Origin: Sphingomonas faeni
Lineage (GTDB): Bacteria > Pseudomonadota > Alphaproteobacteria > Sphingomonadales > Sphingomonadaceae
Reading direction: 5' to 3'
Assembly (NCBI RefSeq): GCF_023195535.1
Contig: NZ_JALPNF010000002.1
Span: forward strand, 310,001-374,000
DNA length: 64,000 bases
Part shown: piece after piece, positions 11,334 through 19,725 of the stretch
Numbering within the stretch: position 1 is the stretch's first letter
Layout: every line of letters begins with the position of its first letter
Notes under the pieces: generated by a model
Database searches by the model: none
What the model saw: the letters and a program-made list of their open reading frames with translations, nothing else
Told to the model about the DNA's origin: nothing
Position numbers and translations under genes: made by a program

Positions 11334-12181
11334 GCTGGCTCAACAGCGTCCGCAACGTCCTGCCCTTCGTCGCGAAGCGCGAGACGCCCGAGAATCTCTG
11401 GCACAAGTGCAAGGGCTGCGGGCAGATGGTTTTCACCAAGGAGCTCGAGGACAATCTGTACGTCTGCCCGAAATGCGATCACCACGACCGCATCGGGCCG
11501 AAGATCCGCTTCGCGCAGCTGTTCGACGAAGGTAGCTGCAGCGAGCTGCCGGCCCCGAAAGTCCCCGAGGATCCGCTCAAGTTCCGCGACCAGAAGCGGT
11601 ACACCGATCGCCTCAAGGCCGCACGGACCGACAATAGCGAGCAGGATGCGCTGATCAACGCACGCGGGGCGATCGACGGCCACCGGGTCGTGGTCGGCGT
11701 GCAGGACTTCGGCTTCATGGGCGGCTCGATGGGCCTCGCGGTCGGCGAAGCGTTTGTCCGCGGCGTCGAGGCGGCGATCGAGGACCGGGTTCCGTACGTG
11801 ATCTTCACCGCGAGCGGCGGCGCGCGCATGCAGGAGGGCATCCTCAGCCTGATGCAGATGCCGCGCAGCACGGTCGCGATCCAGATGCTGCATGACGCCG
11901 GCCTGCCGTACATCGTCGTGCTGACCGACCCGACCTCGGGCGGTGTGATGGCGGCGTATGCGATGCTCGGCGACGTGCAGATCGCCGAGCCCAAGGCGAC
12001 GCTCGCCTTCACCGGCCGCCGCGTGATCGAGAGCACGATCCGCGAAAAGCTGCCCGAGGATTTCCAGACGTCGGAATATTATCTCGAACACGGGATGATC
12101 GACATGGTCGTCCACCGGAAGGACCTGCGCGAGCAGCTCGGCACGGTCATCGGGTATCTCAGCGCGCGCGAAGCTGCGTAA
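11330..12181 (+). CDS. accD: Acetyl-CoA carboxylase carboxyltransferase subunit beta
   Basis: This 283-residue subunit forms the carboxyltransferase of acetyl-CoA carboxylase with AccA and supplies malonyl-CoA for fatty-acid synthesis. A four-Cys zinc ribbon is visible at the N-terminus (C27-x2-C30 ... C46-x2-C49). The crotonase-like core follows, with [11 protein letters not shown] and [11 protein letters not shown]. Its start overlaps the trpA stop by four bases. It is followed by folC after a REP pair, a gene order common in alphaproteobacteria. Confidence 0.98.
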   Translation: MSWLNSVRNVLPFVAKRETPENLWHKCKGCGQMVFTKELEDNLYVCPKCDHHDRIGPKIRFAQLFDEGSCSELPAPKVPEDPLKFRDQKRYTDRLKAARTDNSEQDALINARGAIDGHRVVVGVQDFGFMGGSMGLAVGEAFVRGVEAAIEDRVPYVIFTASGGARMQEGILSLMQMPRSTVAIQMLHDAGLPYIVVLTDPTSGGVMAAYAMLGDVQIAEPKATLAFTGRRVIESTIREKLPEDFQTSEYYLEHGMIDMVVHRKDLREQLGTVIGYLSAREAA

Positions 12182-12186
12182 CATAC

Positions 12187-12290
12187 TCCCTCTCCCCTCC
12201 GGGGAGAGGGTCGGGGTGAGGGGCGGCCCAGCAGTGCAGCGCCCGCAACAGCCCCTCACCCCAGCCCTCTCCCCAGAGGGGAGAGGGAGT
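12187..12290. repeat. REP pair, CCCTCTCCCC family
   Basis: An inverted pair with arms CTCCCTCTCCCCTCCGGGGA... and ...CCCTCTCCCCAGAGGGGAGA, each a strong hairpin, with GTCGGGGTGAGGGG and its complement as the outer match. It fills the accD-folC gap, and its purine-rich right end (GAGAGGGAG) lies 9 bases before the folC ATG and probably provides the folC ribosome-binding site. Confidence 0.88.
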
Positions 12291-12297
12291 TAGAAGA

Positions 12298-13617
12298 ATG
12301 CCTGACCACGCCGTTTCCTCCTCCCCAGCCGTGCAAGCCCAGCTCGACCGACTGACCGCGCTGTCCCCCGGCGCCGACATCCTCGGCCTCGAGCGCATAA
12401 CCGCGCTGCTAGCCCGCCTCGGCGACCCGCACCTGAGCCTCCCCCCTGTGTTCCACGTCGCCGGCACCAACGGCAAAGGCTCGACCTGCGCCTTCCTCCG
12501 CGCTGCGATCGAAGCCGCCGGGCATAGCGTCCACGTCTATTCCTCCCCGCATCTCGTCCGATTCAACGAACGCATCCGCCTCGCGGGCAAATTGATCGAC
12601 GACGATCTTCTCGCGGCCTTGCTATCGGAAGTCCTCGATCAAGCCGCCGACCTGCAAGCCAGCTTCTTCGAAGTCACCACCGCCGCCGCCTTCCTCGCCT
12701 TCGCCCGCACGCCAGCGGCGGCGACGATCGTAGAGGTCGGCCTCGGCGGCAGACTCGATGCGACCAACGTCATCCCCAATCCCGTCGTCACCGGCATCGC
12801 CGCGCTCGGCATCGATCACCAGTCGTTCCTCGGCGACACGCGGCTGGAGATCGCCGGCGAGAAGGCGGGCATCGCCAAGCCCGGCGTACCCCTCGTCACG
12901 ATGGACTATCCCAAAGCCCTCCGCGCAAAGATCGCCGCGGTAGCCGCCGCCGCGGGTGCCCCCGTCCACGCGCGCGGCACCGCTTGGACGAGCGAGACCG
13001 CACGCTCGACCGTCCGCTACGAGGATACCGGCTTCTCGGTCGTCACCAACCGCCCCCGCCTCGTCGGCGCACACCAGTCGCGCAATCTCGCGCTGGCGAT
13101 CGCGATGCTGCGGCATCAAGGCGTTGTGCACATTCCGGAAGCGGCGATGCGCGCCGCCGCCGACTGGGCGCATTGGCCGGCACGCATGCAGCGCCTGTCC
13201 GACGGCCCCCTGCTCGCGCGCCTGCCACAGGGCAGCGAGCTATGGCTCGACGGGGCGCATAATCCCAACGCCGCGCAACCGGTCGCGCGGGCGCTGCGGA
13301 CGCTGGCAAAGGGTCGACCGGTCACGCTGATCCTCGGGATGCTCGCCAACAAGGATGCCGAGGCGGTGATCCGCATCCTGTCGCCGTCGGTCGGGCATGT
13401 CGTCGCGATCCCGGTGCCGGGGCACGCGCATCACGCGCCCGAGGCACTAGAAGCGCTCGCACGAAGCTTCGGGAAGACCGCCGAAACGTCGTCGACTCCC
13501 GCCGACGCGCTCGACCTGATCGGGACTCGGAGCGCCGTGCCCAACCTCGTCCTGATCGCTGGTTCGCTCTACCTCGCCGGTGAAGTGCTCGCAGCGAACG
13601 ACCAGCCGCCGGACTGA
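12298..13617 (+). CDS. folC: Folylpolyglutamate synthase / dihydrofolate synthase
   Basis: This 439-residue Mur-ligase-type enzyme adds glutamate to dihydropteroate and to folates. The ATP-binding loop VAGTNGKGST covers residues 54-63. The substrate loop SSPHLVRFNERI and the central VEVGLGGRLDATN motif are clear, and WLDGAHNPNA marks the C-terminal domain. The length is normal. It follows accD across a REP whose GAGAGGGAG end lies at ribosome-binding distance from the start. An AT-rich stretch lies downstream of the stop. Confidence 0.96.
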   Translation: MPDHAVSSSPAVQAQLDRLTALSPGADILGLERITALLARLGDPHLSLPPVFHVAGTNGKGSTCAFLRAAIEAAGHSVHVYSSPHLVRFNERIRLAGKLIDDDLLAALLSEVLDQAADLQASFFEVTTAAAFLAFARTPAAATIVEVGLGGRLDATNVIPNPVVTGIAALGIDHQSFLGDTRLEIAGEKAGIAKPGVPLVTMDYPKALRAKIAAVAAAAGAPVHARGTAWTSETARSTVRYEDTGFSVVTNRPRLVGAHQSRNLALAIAMLRHQGVVHIPEAAMRAAADWAHWPARMQRLSDGPLLARLPQGSELWLDGAHNPNAAQPVARALRTLAKGRPVTLILGMLANKDAEAVIRILSPSVGHVVAIPVPGHAHHAPEALEALARSFGKTAETSSTPADALDLIGTRSAVPNLVLIAGSLYLAGEVLAANDQPPD

Positions 13618-13685
13618 GTCCTTATTGCTATTGACTATCAATAACGTACGCGCGAGTTTGTGGACTCAACCACGGAGTCGCGTGA

Positions 13686-14162
13686 ATGACCGATACCCGC
13701 CCCAGTTCGACGCCCAGTTCGACGCCCGCCTCGACCACCCTGCTCGCCAGCGCGACGGCGTTGCTGCCGCATCCACTACCGCCTTGTGAAAATGCACGAA
13801 TCGCCCTGTTCGCAATGCGTCGGATGGGCGCGCATGGGCTCGCCGACGCACGCGCCGCGCACACGATGTTCACCGCCTTCGGGCAGAGCTTCCGTCGCCC
13901 GCTGGTGCTGTTGCGCGCGCTGATGGCGGACCTCGCGGGCACCTCGGCGGGAACGATCGCGATCGCGCCCTGCTGCTGTGCGCGGATGACCCCGGCCGAG
14001 TCGGCAATGTTGTCGATCCTCGCGCGGGTCGAGATCGCGCCTGGGACAGCCCGCTATCTGATGACCGATCTCCTCGGCGTCCGCCGCGTCGACGGCGTCC
14101 TCGCCAGCGCCGCGGCCGTCGCCGCCGCGTTTGCCGACGAGGGGCGACCGGTCACGATGTAA
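13686..14162 (+). CDS. Conserved hypothetical protein (sphingomonad type, DUF6628-like)
   Basis: This 158-residue protein has a low-complexity Ser/Thr/Pro N-terminus of about 30 residues. A compact domain follows: ARIALFAMRRMGAHGLADA, FGQSFRRPLVLLRALM, then a triple-Cys motif IAPCCCARMTPAE near residue 100 and LLGVRRVDGVLASA. I recognise this as a small protein common in sphingomonads, probably DUF6628, of unknown function. The three consecutive Cys could bind a metal, but that is a guess. It ends two bases before the convergent AmpG-like gene. Confidence 0.7.
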   Translation: MTDTRPSSTPSSTPASTTLLASATALLPHPLPPCENARIALFAMRRMGAHGLADARAAHTMFTAFGQSFRRPLVLLRALMADLAGTSAGTIAIAPCCCARMTPAESAMLSILARVEIAPGTARYLMTDLLGVRRVDGVLASAAAVAAAFADEGRPVTM

Positions 14163-14164
14163 GG

Positions 14165-15496
14165 TTAAACGGACTCGCCAGCCCGCGCGTCGCCCTCTCC
14201 CTCGACGCCGGCGCTGCCGATCGAGCGGTCGATCATCCCCGACCGGCTCATCCACCAGAACAACACGATCCCCGGTACCGCGAGCACCGTCGTCAGCAGG
14301 TAGAAATCGACATAGCCGAACGCCTCGATCAGCGCGCCGGCGGTCGTGCCGGTGACGATCCGTCCGACGATGCTTGCCGCTGCCGAGATCAGCGCGAACT
14401 GCGCGGCGGTGAAGCGCAGGTCGCACAGCGCGGAGAAATAGGCGATCACGACGACGCCGCCAAAGCCGCTCGAGGCATTCTCGAAGCCGATCGCAGCCGC
14501 CATGCCGAAGTTTGAGTGCCCGGCCGCCGCCAGCGCCGCGAACGACAGGTTGGAGACGCCCATCAGCACGAGCGACAACAGCACCGATCGCTTCATCCCC
14601 ATCCGCGCGTACAGGATGCCACCGATAAAGATGCCGACCAGATACGCAATGAAGCCGATCCCGACATCGTAGAACGCGATCTCGTCGCCGGTGAAGCCGA
14701 GGTCGTCGAACAGCAGCCGTAACGTCAAATTGGCAAGCGTGTCGCCGACCTTGAAGATCAGGATGAAGGCGAGGACGATGAACGCCCCCTCGCGCGAGAA
14801 GAACTGGACGAACGGCCCCCAGATCGCGCGAAACCCCTCGGCGAGACCACGCCGTTCGATCGGCGGACGCCGGCGTTCGGGCTCGCCCAGCGCCAAGCCC
14901 GCCAGCACCGCGGGCAATGCAAAGACGACGCACGCCAGATAGGCGGCGTTCCAGCCAGCGCGTTCGGCGACCACCAGCGCCAGCGCGCCCGAGCCTGCCG
15001 AGCCGATCCGCCAGCCATATTGGCTCATGCCCGATCCGACGCCCAATTGGCGCGGCTCCAGCGTCTCGATCCGGAACGCGTCGATCACGACGTCGAACGT
15101 CGCGCCCGCCGCGCCGACCAGGATCGCCGCGGTTGCAGTGGAGGCGATGCTCGCCGCCGGGTCGATCAGCGCGAGATTGACGACCGCGGCAACGACCAGC
15201 GCGGCCGTGACGATCAGCCAGGACACACGCTGGCCGAGCCGACCGATCACCGGGAGGCGGACGCCATCGACGACCCACGCCCACAAGAATTTCAGATTAT
15301 AGACGAGAAACGCAAGACTGAACGCCGTCACCGTCTTCTTGTCGATGCCGCTCGCCGCCAACCGGGTGGTCAGCGTCGCGCCAATCATCGCATAGGGGAA
15401 GCCTGACGATATGCCGAGCGCGAGCGCGGCCAGCGGCGCCTTCTCGACATACGGTCGAAACCCGTCGCTCCAGCGCTTTTCTTCGGTTCCGCCCAT
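14165..15496 (-). CDS. AmpG-like major facilitator superfamily permease
   Basis: This 443-residue, 12-helix membrane protein resembles AmpG, the permease that imports GlcNAc-anhydroMurNAc peptides for peptidoglycan recycling. Matching features are LALGISSGFPYAMIGATL near the N-terminus, the K-F-L-W-A-W-V-V-D motif in the second to third helix, and a long central loop before FILIFKVGDTLANLTL. Substrate specificity is inferred from family resemblance, so a related acyl-CoA/MFS role remains possible. It is convergent with the upstream hypothetical gene and is followed on its own strand by nothing. Confidence 0.78.
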   Translation of the reverse strand: MGGTEEKRWSDGFRPYVEKAPLAALALGISSGFPYAMIGATLTTRLAASGIDKKTVTAFSLAFLVYNLKFLWAWVVDGVRLPVIGRLGQRVSWLIVTAALVVAAVVNLALIDPAASIASTATAAILVGAAGATFDVVIDAFRIETLEPRQLGVGSGMSQYGWRIGSAGSGALALVVAERAGWNAAYLACVVFALPAVLAGLALGEPERRRPPIERRGLAEGFRAIWGPFVQFFSREGAFIVLAFILIFKVGDTLANLTLRLLFDDLGFTGDEIAFYDVGIGFIAYLVGIFIGGILYARMGMKRSVLLSLVLMGVSNLSFAALAAAGHSNFGMAAAIGFENASSGFGGVVVIAYFSALCDLRFTAAQFALISAAASIVGRIVTGTTAGALIEAFGYVDFYLLTTVLAVPGIVLFWWMSRSGMIDRSIGSAGVEGEGDARAGESV

Positions 15497-15581
15497 CGCA
15501 CTTACGCTCCCACTCGCTTGCGCGGACCCTAACGGGAAATCGCCGATGCGCTACCCGTCAGGCGATGGAAGGCGGCAAACG

Positions 15582-16013
15582 TCAGGCCTTTGCTTCGAAC
15601 AGCGTGAACCCCGACGGCACGCGCTTCGGCTTTTTGCCGCCGATCATCGCCTCGATCGCCTCGATCGCAGCAATCAGATCGCGCGGTGCGTAGGGCTTGG
15701 CCATGCAACCGGCGGCGAGCGTGGTTGCCTCGACCGGGCAGCTTCCGGTCACGAACATCACCGGCACGCCGCCAGCCTGCGCCGCACGGGCGACGTCGAT
15801 GCCCGATCCGTCGGCGAGGTTCACGTCGACCAGGACCAGATCGACCACGGTGTCGCTTTCCAGGATCAGCAGCGCCTCGGCGACCCGGTCGATCGTCGCG
15901 ACGATCGTGAAATCCGCCTCGGCCAGGAAATACTCGGTATCGAACGCCACCAACGGCTCGTCCTCGACCACGAGGAGCCGGACGATCTGCCGCTTCTTCT
16001 TCCCGAACAACAT
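15582..16013 (-). CDS. Receiver-only response regulator
   Basis: A 143-residue protein consisting of one receiver domain: acidic pocket VVEDEP (Glu17-Asp18 region), the phosphorylated Asp63 in LVLVDVNL, the conserved Thr/Ser region FVTGSC, and Lys in CMAKPYAPRDL. There is no output domain, so it may act through protein contacts as a CheY/DivK-type adaptor. I prefer the ATG at 16013 (MLFGKKKRQ) over an in-frame start at 16091, because receiver homology begins shortly after it. No kinase is adjacent. Confidence 0.85.
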   Translation of the reverse strand: MLFGKKKRQIVRLLVVEDEPLVAFDTEYFLAEADFTIVATIDRVAEALLILESDTVVDLVLVDVNLADGSGIDVARAAQAGGVPVMFVTGSCPVEATTLAAGCMAKPYAPRDLIAAIEAIEAMIGGKKPKRVPSGFTLFEAKA

Positions 16014-16132
16014 TGCCGAAAGGCCCCCGGACGCTAACGAAAGGTCGTTACGCTCGCGTGCCTTAACGCGCCGCAGCACGAACGGTCGCAAATATTTCGC
16101 GCTTCGAGGCGATCCATAGTATCAGCCGCGCC

Positions 16133-17716
16133 ATGACGACTTCAAAAGACGATAGCCCGACTGCCAGCCCGTCGCCCGACGCGCCTGCAACCCCTGCCAC
16201 AGCCCCTGCCGCACCGATCAAGGGCGACCGTATCGCCAAGCTGCTCGCCCGCGCCGGGATCGCCTCGCGCCGCGATATCGAGCGGATGATCGCCGAGGGA
16301 CGCGTCGCGCTCAACGGCTCGACGCTCGACACGCCGGCGACGATCCTGCGCAATCTTGCCGGCGTGACGGTCGATGGCGATCCGGTCGAGGCGCCCAGCG
16401 CGGCGCGGCTGTTCCTGTATCACAAGCCGACCGGACTGCTCGTCACCGAGCGCGATCCTGCCGGCCGCACGACGATCTACGATCGCCTGCCGCAGCACCT
16501 GCCACGCCTGGTGCCGGTCGGTCGGCTCGATCTCAACACCGAAGGGCTATTGCTGATGACCACCGATGGTGGCCTCAAGCGCCAGCTCGAACTGCCCGCG
16601 ACCGGCGTCGAACGCGCCTATCGCGCACGCGCTTACGGCAACATCACGCAGCCGCAGCTCGAGGAACTGATCGAGGGGATCGAGATCGAGGGCGTCCGCT
16701 ACGGCTCGATCAACGCGAATATCGAGCGCCGGACCGGCGCGAACGTGTGGATCGAAATGATCCTGACCGAAGGCAAGAACCGCGAAGTCCGCCGCGTGCT
16801 GGAGCATCTCGGACTGCAGGTCTCGCGGCTGATCCGGACACGCTATGGTCCGTTCGTGCTCGGCGACCTGCCGCCGGGGCAGATCGGCGAGGTCCTCCAG
16901 CACGACGTCGTCGCGTTCCAGAAGGAGCTGGCGAAGGGTCGGCCCGAGGGTCCGGGCGCACGCGCCAACATCGGGATCAGCGCGAGTGCCGGCGCGGGCG
17001 CCGGGATCGGTGCGCGGTCGAGCCAGCGGGGCAGCAATGCACCGCGACCTGCCGCAACGCGCCCGGCGCCGGGTGCTCGACCTGCCGCTGGCGGTGCACG
17101 AACGCCGGTTCGGAGCCCGTACACGGCGCCCGCAAGCTCGGGGTTCTCCAGCGGCACTGTGCCGACCGACCGTCCGTCGCGGCCAGCGCGTCCGGAGCGG
17201 ATTCGTCCGACTGCGGCGATGCAGCGCGGCGACGTCAACGATCCGTGGGCACGGCCTGATGCGCGCAATGCCGCTCGGCCGACGGGGACGCATCACGCCC
17301 GGCCGACGAGTGGCGAAATGTCCAAGCCCTATGTACGGCAGGAACGGGCGGATCGTGGCGAGGAGCTGAGCACCAGCCCGAAGATCAAACATTTCCGAGC
17401 CGCCAAGCCGCCACGCGATCGTGCAGCCCCGTCGCGAGTCGGCGCCGGGGGCACTGTGACGCCACGTCGCGCGGAAACGCCGCAGCGTCAGGAGCCGCAG
17501 CGCGGTTTCCGTCCGCAGGCCGATGATTCGCGCGGCCGCAGCTCGCTCGACAAACGTGCCGCGCGCAGTGCGTCCGGGCGTCCGGGTGCCGAGCCGCGGC
17601 CAGTGCGCGATGCACCGGCACGGCCCGAGCGGGGGACTCGTCCTACGGCGCCCGGCAAGGGTCCGTCGGGAGGGCGCGGTCATCCGCCCCGTACACCACG
17701 TGGAGGGAAGCGCTGA
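16133..17716 (+). CDS. rRNA pseudouridine synthase (RluB/RsuA family) with long basic tail
   Basis: This 527-residue protein has an S4 RNA-binding domain at about residues 32-78 (KLLARAGIASRRDIERMI). The pseudouridine synthase domain follows, with catalytic Asp133 in VGRLDLNTEGLLLMT and the later motif EGKNREVRRVLEHLGL. The first 270 residues cover a normal RluB-type enzyme. The last 250 are Arg/Pro/Ala-rich and probably disordered, containing runs such as RPARPERIRP. The family isomerises uridines in 23S or 16S rRNA, and the exact site is not readable. It overlaps rsmD by one base (TGATG), so two rRNA-modification genes are coupled. Confidence 0.92.
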   Translation: MTTSKDDSPTASPSPDAPATPATAPAAPIKGDRIAKLLARAGIASRRDIERMIAEGRVALNGSTLDTPATILRNLAGVTVDGDPVEAPSAARLFLYHKPTGLLVTERDPAGRTTIYDRLPQHLPRLVPVGRLDLNTEGLLLMTTDGGLKRQLELPATGVERAYRARAYGNITQPQLEELIEGIEIEGVRYGSINANIERRTGANVWIEMILTEGKNREVRRVLEHLGLQVSRLIRTRYGPFVLGDLPPGQIGEVLQHDVVAFQKELAKGRPEGPGARANIGISASAGAGAGIGARSSQRGSNAPRPAATRPAPGARPAAGGARTPVRSPYTAPASSGFSSGTVPTDRPSRPARPERIRPTAAMQRGDVNDPWARPDARNAARPTGTHHARPTSGEMSKPYVRQERADRGEELSTSPKIKHFRAAKPPRDRAAPSRVGAGGTVTPRRAETPQRQEPQRGFRPQADDSRGRSSLDKRAARSASGRPGAEPRPVRDAPARPERGTRPTAPGKGPSGGRGHPPRTPRGGKR

Positions 17717-18258
17717 TGCGTATCATCGCAGGACAGTATCGCGGCCGTCAGATCGCCGCACCCAAGGGTGACACCACCCGCCCGACCGCCGACCGGATGC
17801 GCGAGACGTTGTTCTCGATGCTGACGAGCCGCGTCGGCAGCTTCGAGGGGTTGGCGGTCGCCGATCTGTTCGCAGGCTCGGGCGCGCTCGGGATCGAGGC
17901 ACTCTCGCGCGGCGCGGCGACGTGCATGTTCGTCGAATCGGACAAGCTGGCGGTCGACGCGCTGAAGGCGAACCTCGCCAAGCTGGAAATCCGCGGCGAT
18001 GTCCGCGCGACGTCGGTGATGGCGCTCGGGCCCGCACCGTCGCCGCTCGACGTGATCCTGATGGATCCGCCGTACGCCACCGGTGCGGGGTTAGTTGCGC
18101 TCGACAAGCTGTCGCGGCTGGGTTGGGTCGGGCCGGCAACGTGGATCAGCCTGGAGACGGCGAAGGCCGAGGTTGTCGAACTGGCGGGCTTCGAGGTCGA
18201 CGCCACGCGCGTGCACGGCAAGGCGCGGCTGACATTGTTGCGGCCAGCGTCAGCGTAA
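17716..18258 (+). CDS. rsmD: 16S rRNA (guanine(966)-N(2))-methyltransferase
   Basis: This 180-residue, SAM-dependent methyltransferase modifies G966 of 16S rRNA. The family start MRIIAGxxRGRxI is present, together with the SAM motif LFAGSGALGIEALSRGA and the catalytic motif D117-P-P-Y in ILMDPPYATG. Its ATG overlaps the stop of the pseudouridine synthase gene. A small perfect hairpin follows its stop, shared with the convergent transporter gene. Confidence 0.96.
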   Translation: MRIIAGQYRGRQIAAPKGDTTRPTADRMRETLFSMLTSRVGSFEGLAVADLFAGSGALGIEALSRGAATCMFVESDKLAVDALKANLAKLEIRGDVRATSVMALGPAPSPLDVILMDPPYATGAGLVALDKLSRLGWVGPATWISLETAKAEVVELAGFEVDATRVHGKARLTLLRPASA

Positions 18259-18263
18259 GGGCA

Positions 18264-18289
18264 TGTTCTCCCGCGAAGGCGGGAGAACA
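18264..18289. repeat. Perfect hairpin of the CCCGCCTTCGCGGG family, possible bidirectional terminator
   Basis: TGTTCTCCCGC-gaag-GCGGGAGAACA is an 11-bp perfect stem with a GAAG loop. It sits between the stops of two convergent genes and matches the outer arms of the larger REPs near 22.25 and 56.20 kb. There is no clear T-run. Confidence 0.75.
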
Positions 18290-18291
18290 CA

Positions 18292-19551
18292 TTAGTTCCG
18301 CGGGGTCCGGCCGAGGATCAGCAGCCCGCCAAGGCTCAGCACGCCCGCGGCCATCAGATACGCGCCAACCAGCCACAACCCGCGCGGCGCGAGCGCCTCC
18401 GCCACGATCGGCGCGAGCGCCCCGCCGAGCACGCCGCCAAGATTGAACGTCATCGACACGCCGGTGTAGCGCACTCCGGCGGGGAACAGGCTCGGCAGCC
18501 ATCCGCCGAGCGGTCCGTAGGCGAACCCCATCACGAATAGCGCGCCCGACAGCCACAGCCACACCGTGAACAGCGATCCCGAGCCCAGCATCGGCCCCAT
18601 CAGCGCACCGACGCCGATGCAGCCGGCAAACCCGATCGCCAGCATCCGCGCCGCCGTATGCCGATCCGCCAATACGCTCGCGACGATGACCCCGCCTGCT
18701 AGGAACCAGATCGCTACCAGCTCGACTGCAAGGAACGCCTCGCGCGAATAGCCGAGTGTCTTGGTGCCGTAGCCGAGCGCGAAGGCGGTCGCGAGGTAGA
18801 ACAAAGCGAAGCACGCGATGACACCGAACGTGCCCGCGAGCGTCGCGCGGAGGTGCTGGGTCAACAGCGTTGCGATCGGCACCTTGGGAAGCGCCTCGGT
18901 CGCCTCGGCTTCGAGGAAGGCGGGCGTCTCGGTCAGCTTCAGGCGCACCCACAGGCCGAGCCCGACGAGGATCGCGCTCAGCAGGAACGGAATCCGCCAG
19001 CCCCAAGCAAGAAACTGGGCCTCGTCGAGCACCAGGCCGATCAGCAGGAACAGCCCGTTGGCGGCGAGGAACCCGACCGGTGCCCCCAGCGGTGGGAACA
19101 TGCCCCAGGTGTTCTTGCGGTGCGGCGGCGCGTTCTCCACCGCGAGCAACGCCGCCCCGCCCCATTCGCCGCCAAGGCCCAGCCCCTGCCCCAGCCGCAT
19201 CAGGCAGAGCAGCGCGGGCGCGATCCAGCCGACCTGCGCATAGGTCGGCAGGAACGCGATCCCGACGGTCGATCCGCCCATCAGCAACAGCGAGGCGACG
19301 AGCGTGGACTTGCGCCCGACGCGGTCACCGAAATGCCCGAACACGATCGCCCCGACCGGCCGCGCGACGAAGGCGAGGCCGAACGTCGCGTAGCTAAGCA
19401 GCAACTGCGCCGAGTCGGACTGCCCCGAGAAAAACAGGGGGCCGAACACGAGCGCGGCGGCGGTGGCGTAGATGTAGAAATCGTAGAACTCGACCGCGGT
19501 GCCGACCAGGCTGGCGGCGAGGATGCGGCGGTTTGAGGCTAAGGTCGTCAT
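18292..19551 (-). CDS. MFS transporter, metabolite:H+ symporter (MHS) family
   Basis: This 419-residue, 12-helix permease opens with NRRILAASLVGTAVEFYDFYIYATAAALVFGPLFF, typical of the MHS branch (shikimate, citrate and proline/betaine transporters). The loop motif FGHFGDRVGRK and the RMGQGLGLGGEWGGA stretch in helix 4 support this. It is a probable proton-coupled importer of an organic acid or osmolyte, with the substrate unknown. It stands alone, between a convergent rsmD and a REP pair upstream. Confidence 0.88.
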   Translation of the reverse strand: MTTLASNRRILAASLVGTAVEFYDFYIYATAAALVFGPLFFSGQSDSAQLLLSYATFGLAFVARPVGAIVFGHFGDRVGRKSTLVASLLLMGGSTVGIAFLPTYAQVGWIAPALLCLMRLGQGLGLGGEWGGAALLAVENAPPHRKNTWGMFPPLGAPVGFLAANGLFLLIGLVLDEAQFLAWGWRIPFLLSAILVGLGLWVRLKLTETPAFLEAEATEALPKVPIATLLTQHLRATLAGTFGVIACFALFYLATAFALGYGTKTLGYSREAFLAVELVAIWFLAGGVIVASVLADRHTAARMLAIGFAGCIGVGALMGPMLGSGSLFTVWLWLSGALFVMGFAYGPLGGWLPSLFPAGVRYTGVSMTFNLGGVLGGALAPIVAEALAPRGLWLVGAYLMAAGVLSLGGLLILGRTPRN

Positions 19552-19601
19552 CCCGATGGCATCGCCCCGCTCGCCATTCCGGTCAACCGATTGCCGCGCA
19601 A

Positions 19602-19725
19602 GATCCTCCCCCGCTAGGGGGAGGTGGCTGGCGCTTGCCAGACGGAGGGGGAGGAAAGGGTAACGCCTGCTCCGTATCCTCCCCCTCCGTCGCTTCGCGC
19701 CACCTCCCCCTGGCGGGCGAGGATC
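19602..19725. repeat. REP pair, CTCCCCC family
   Basis: A left half (ATCCTCCCCCGCTAGGGGGA ... GACGGAGGGGGAGG) and its inverted right half (CCTCCCCCTCCGTC ... GGCGGGCGAGGAT) are separated by a spacer of about 25 bases. The right end touches the stop of the histidine kinase gene, which it may contribute to. Confidence 0.9.
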
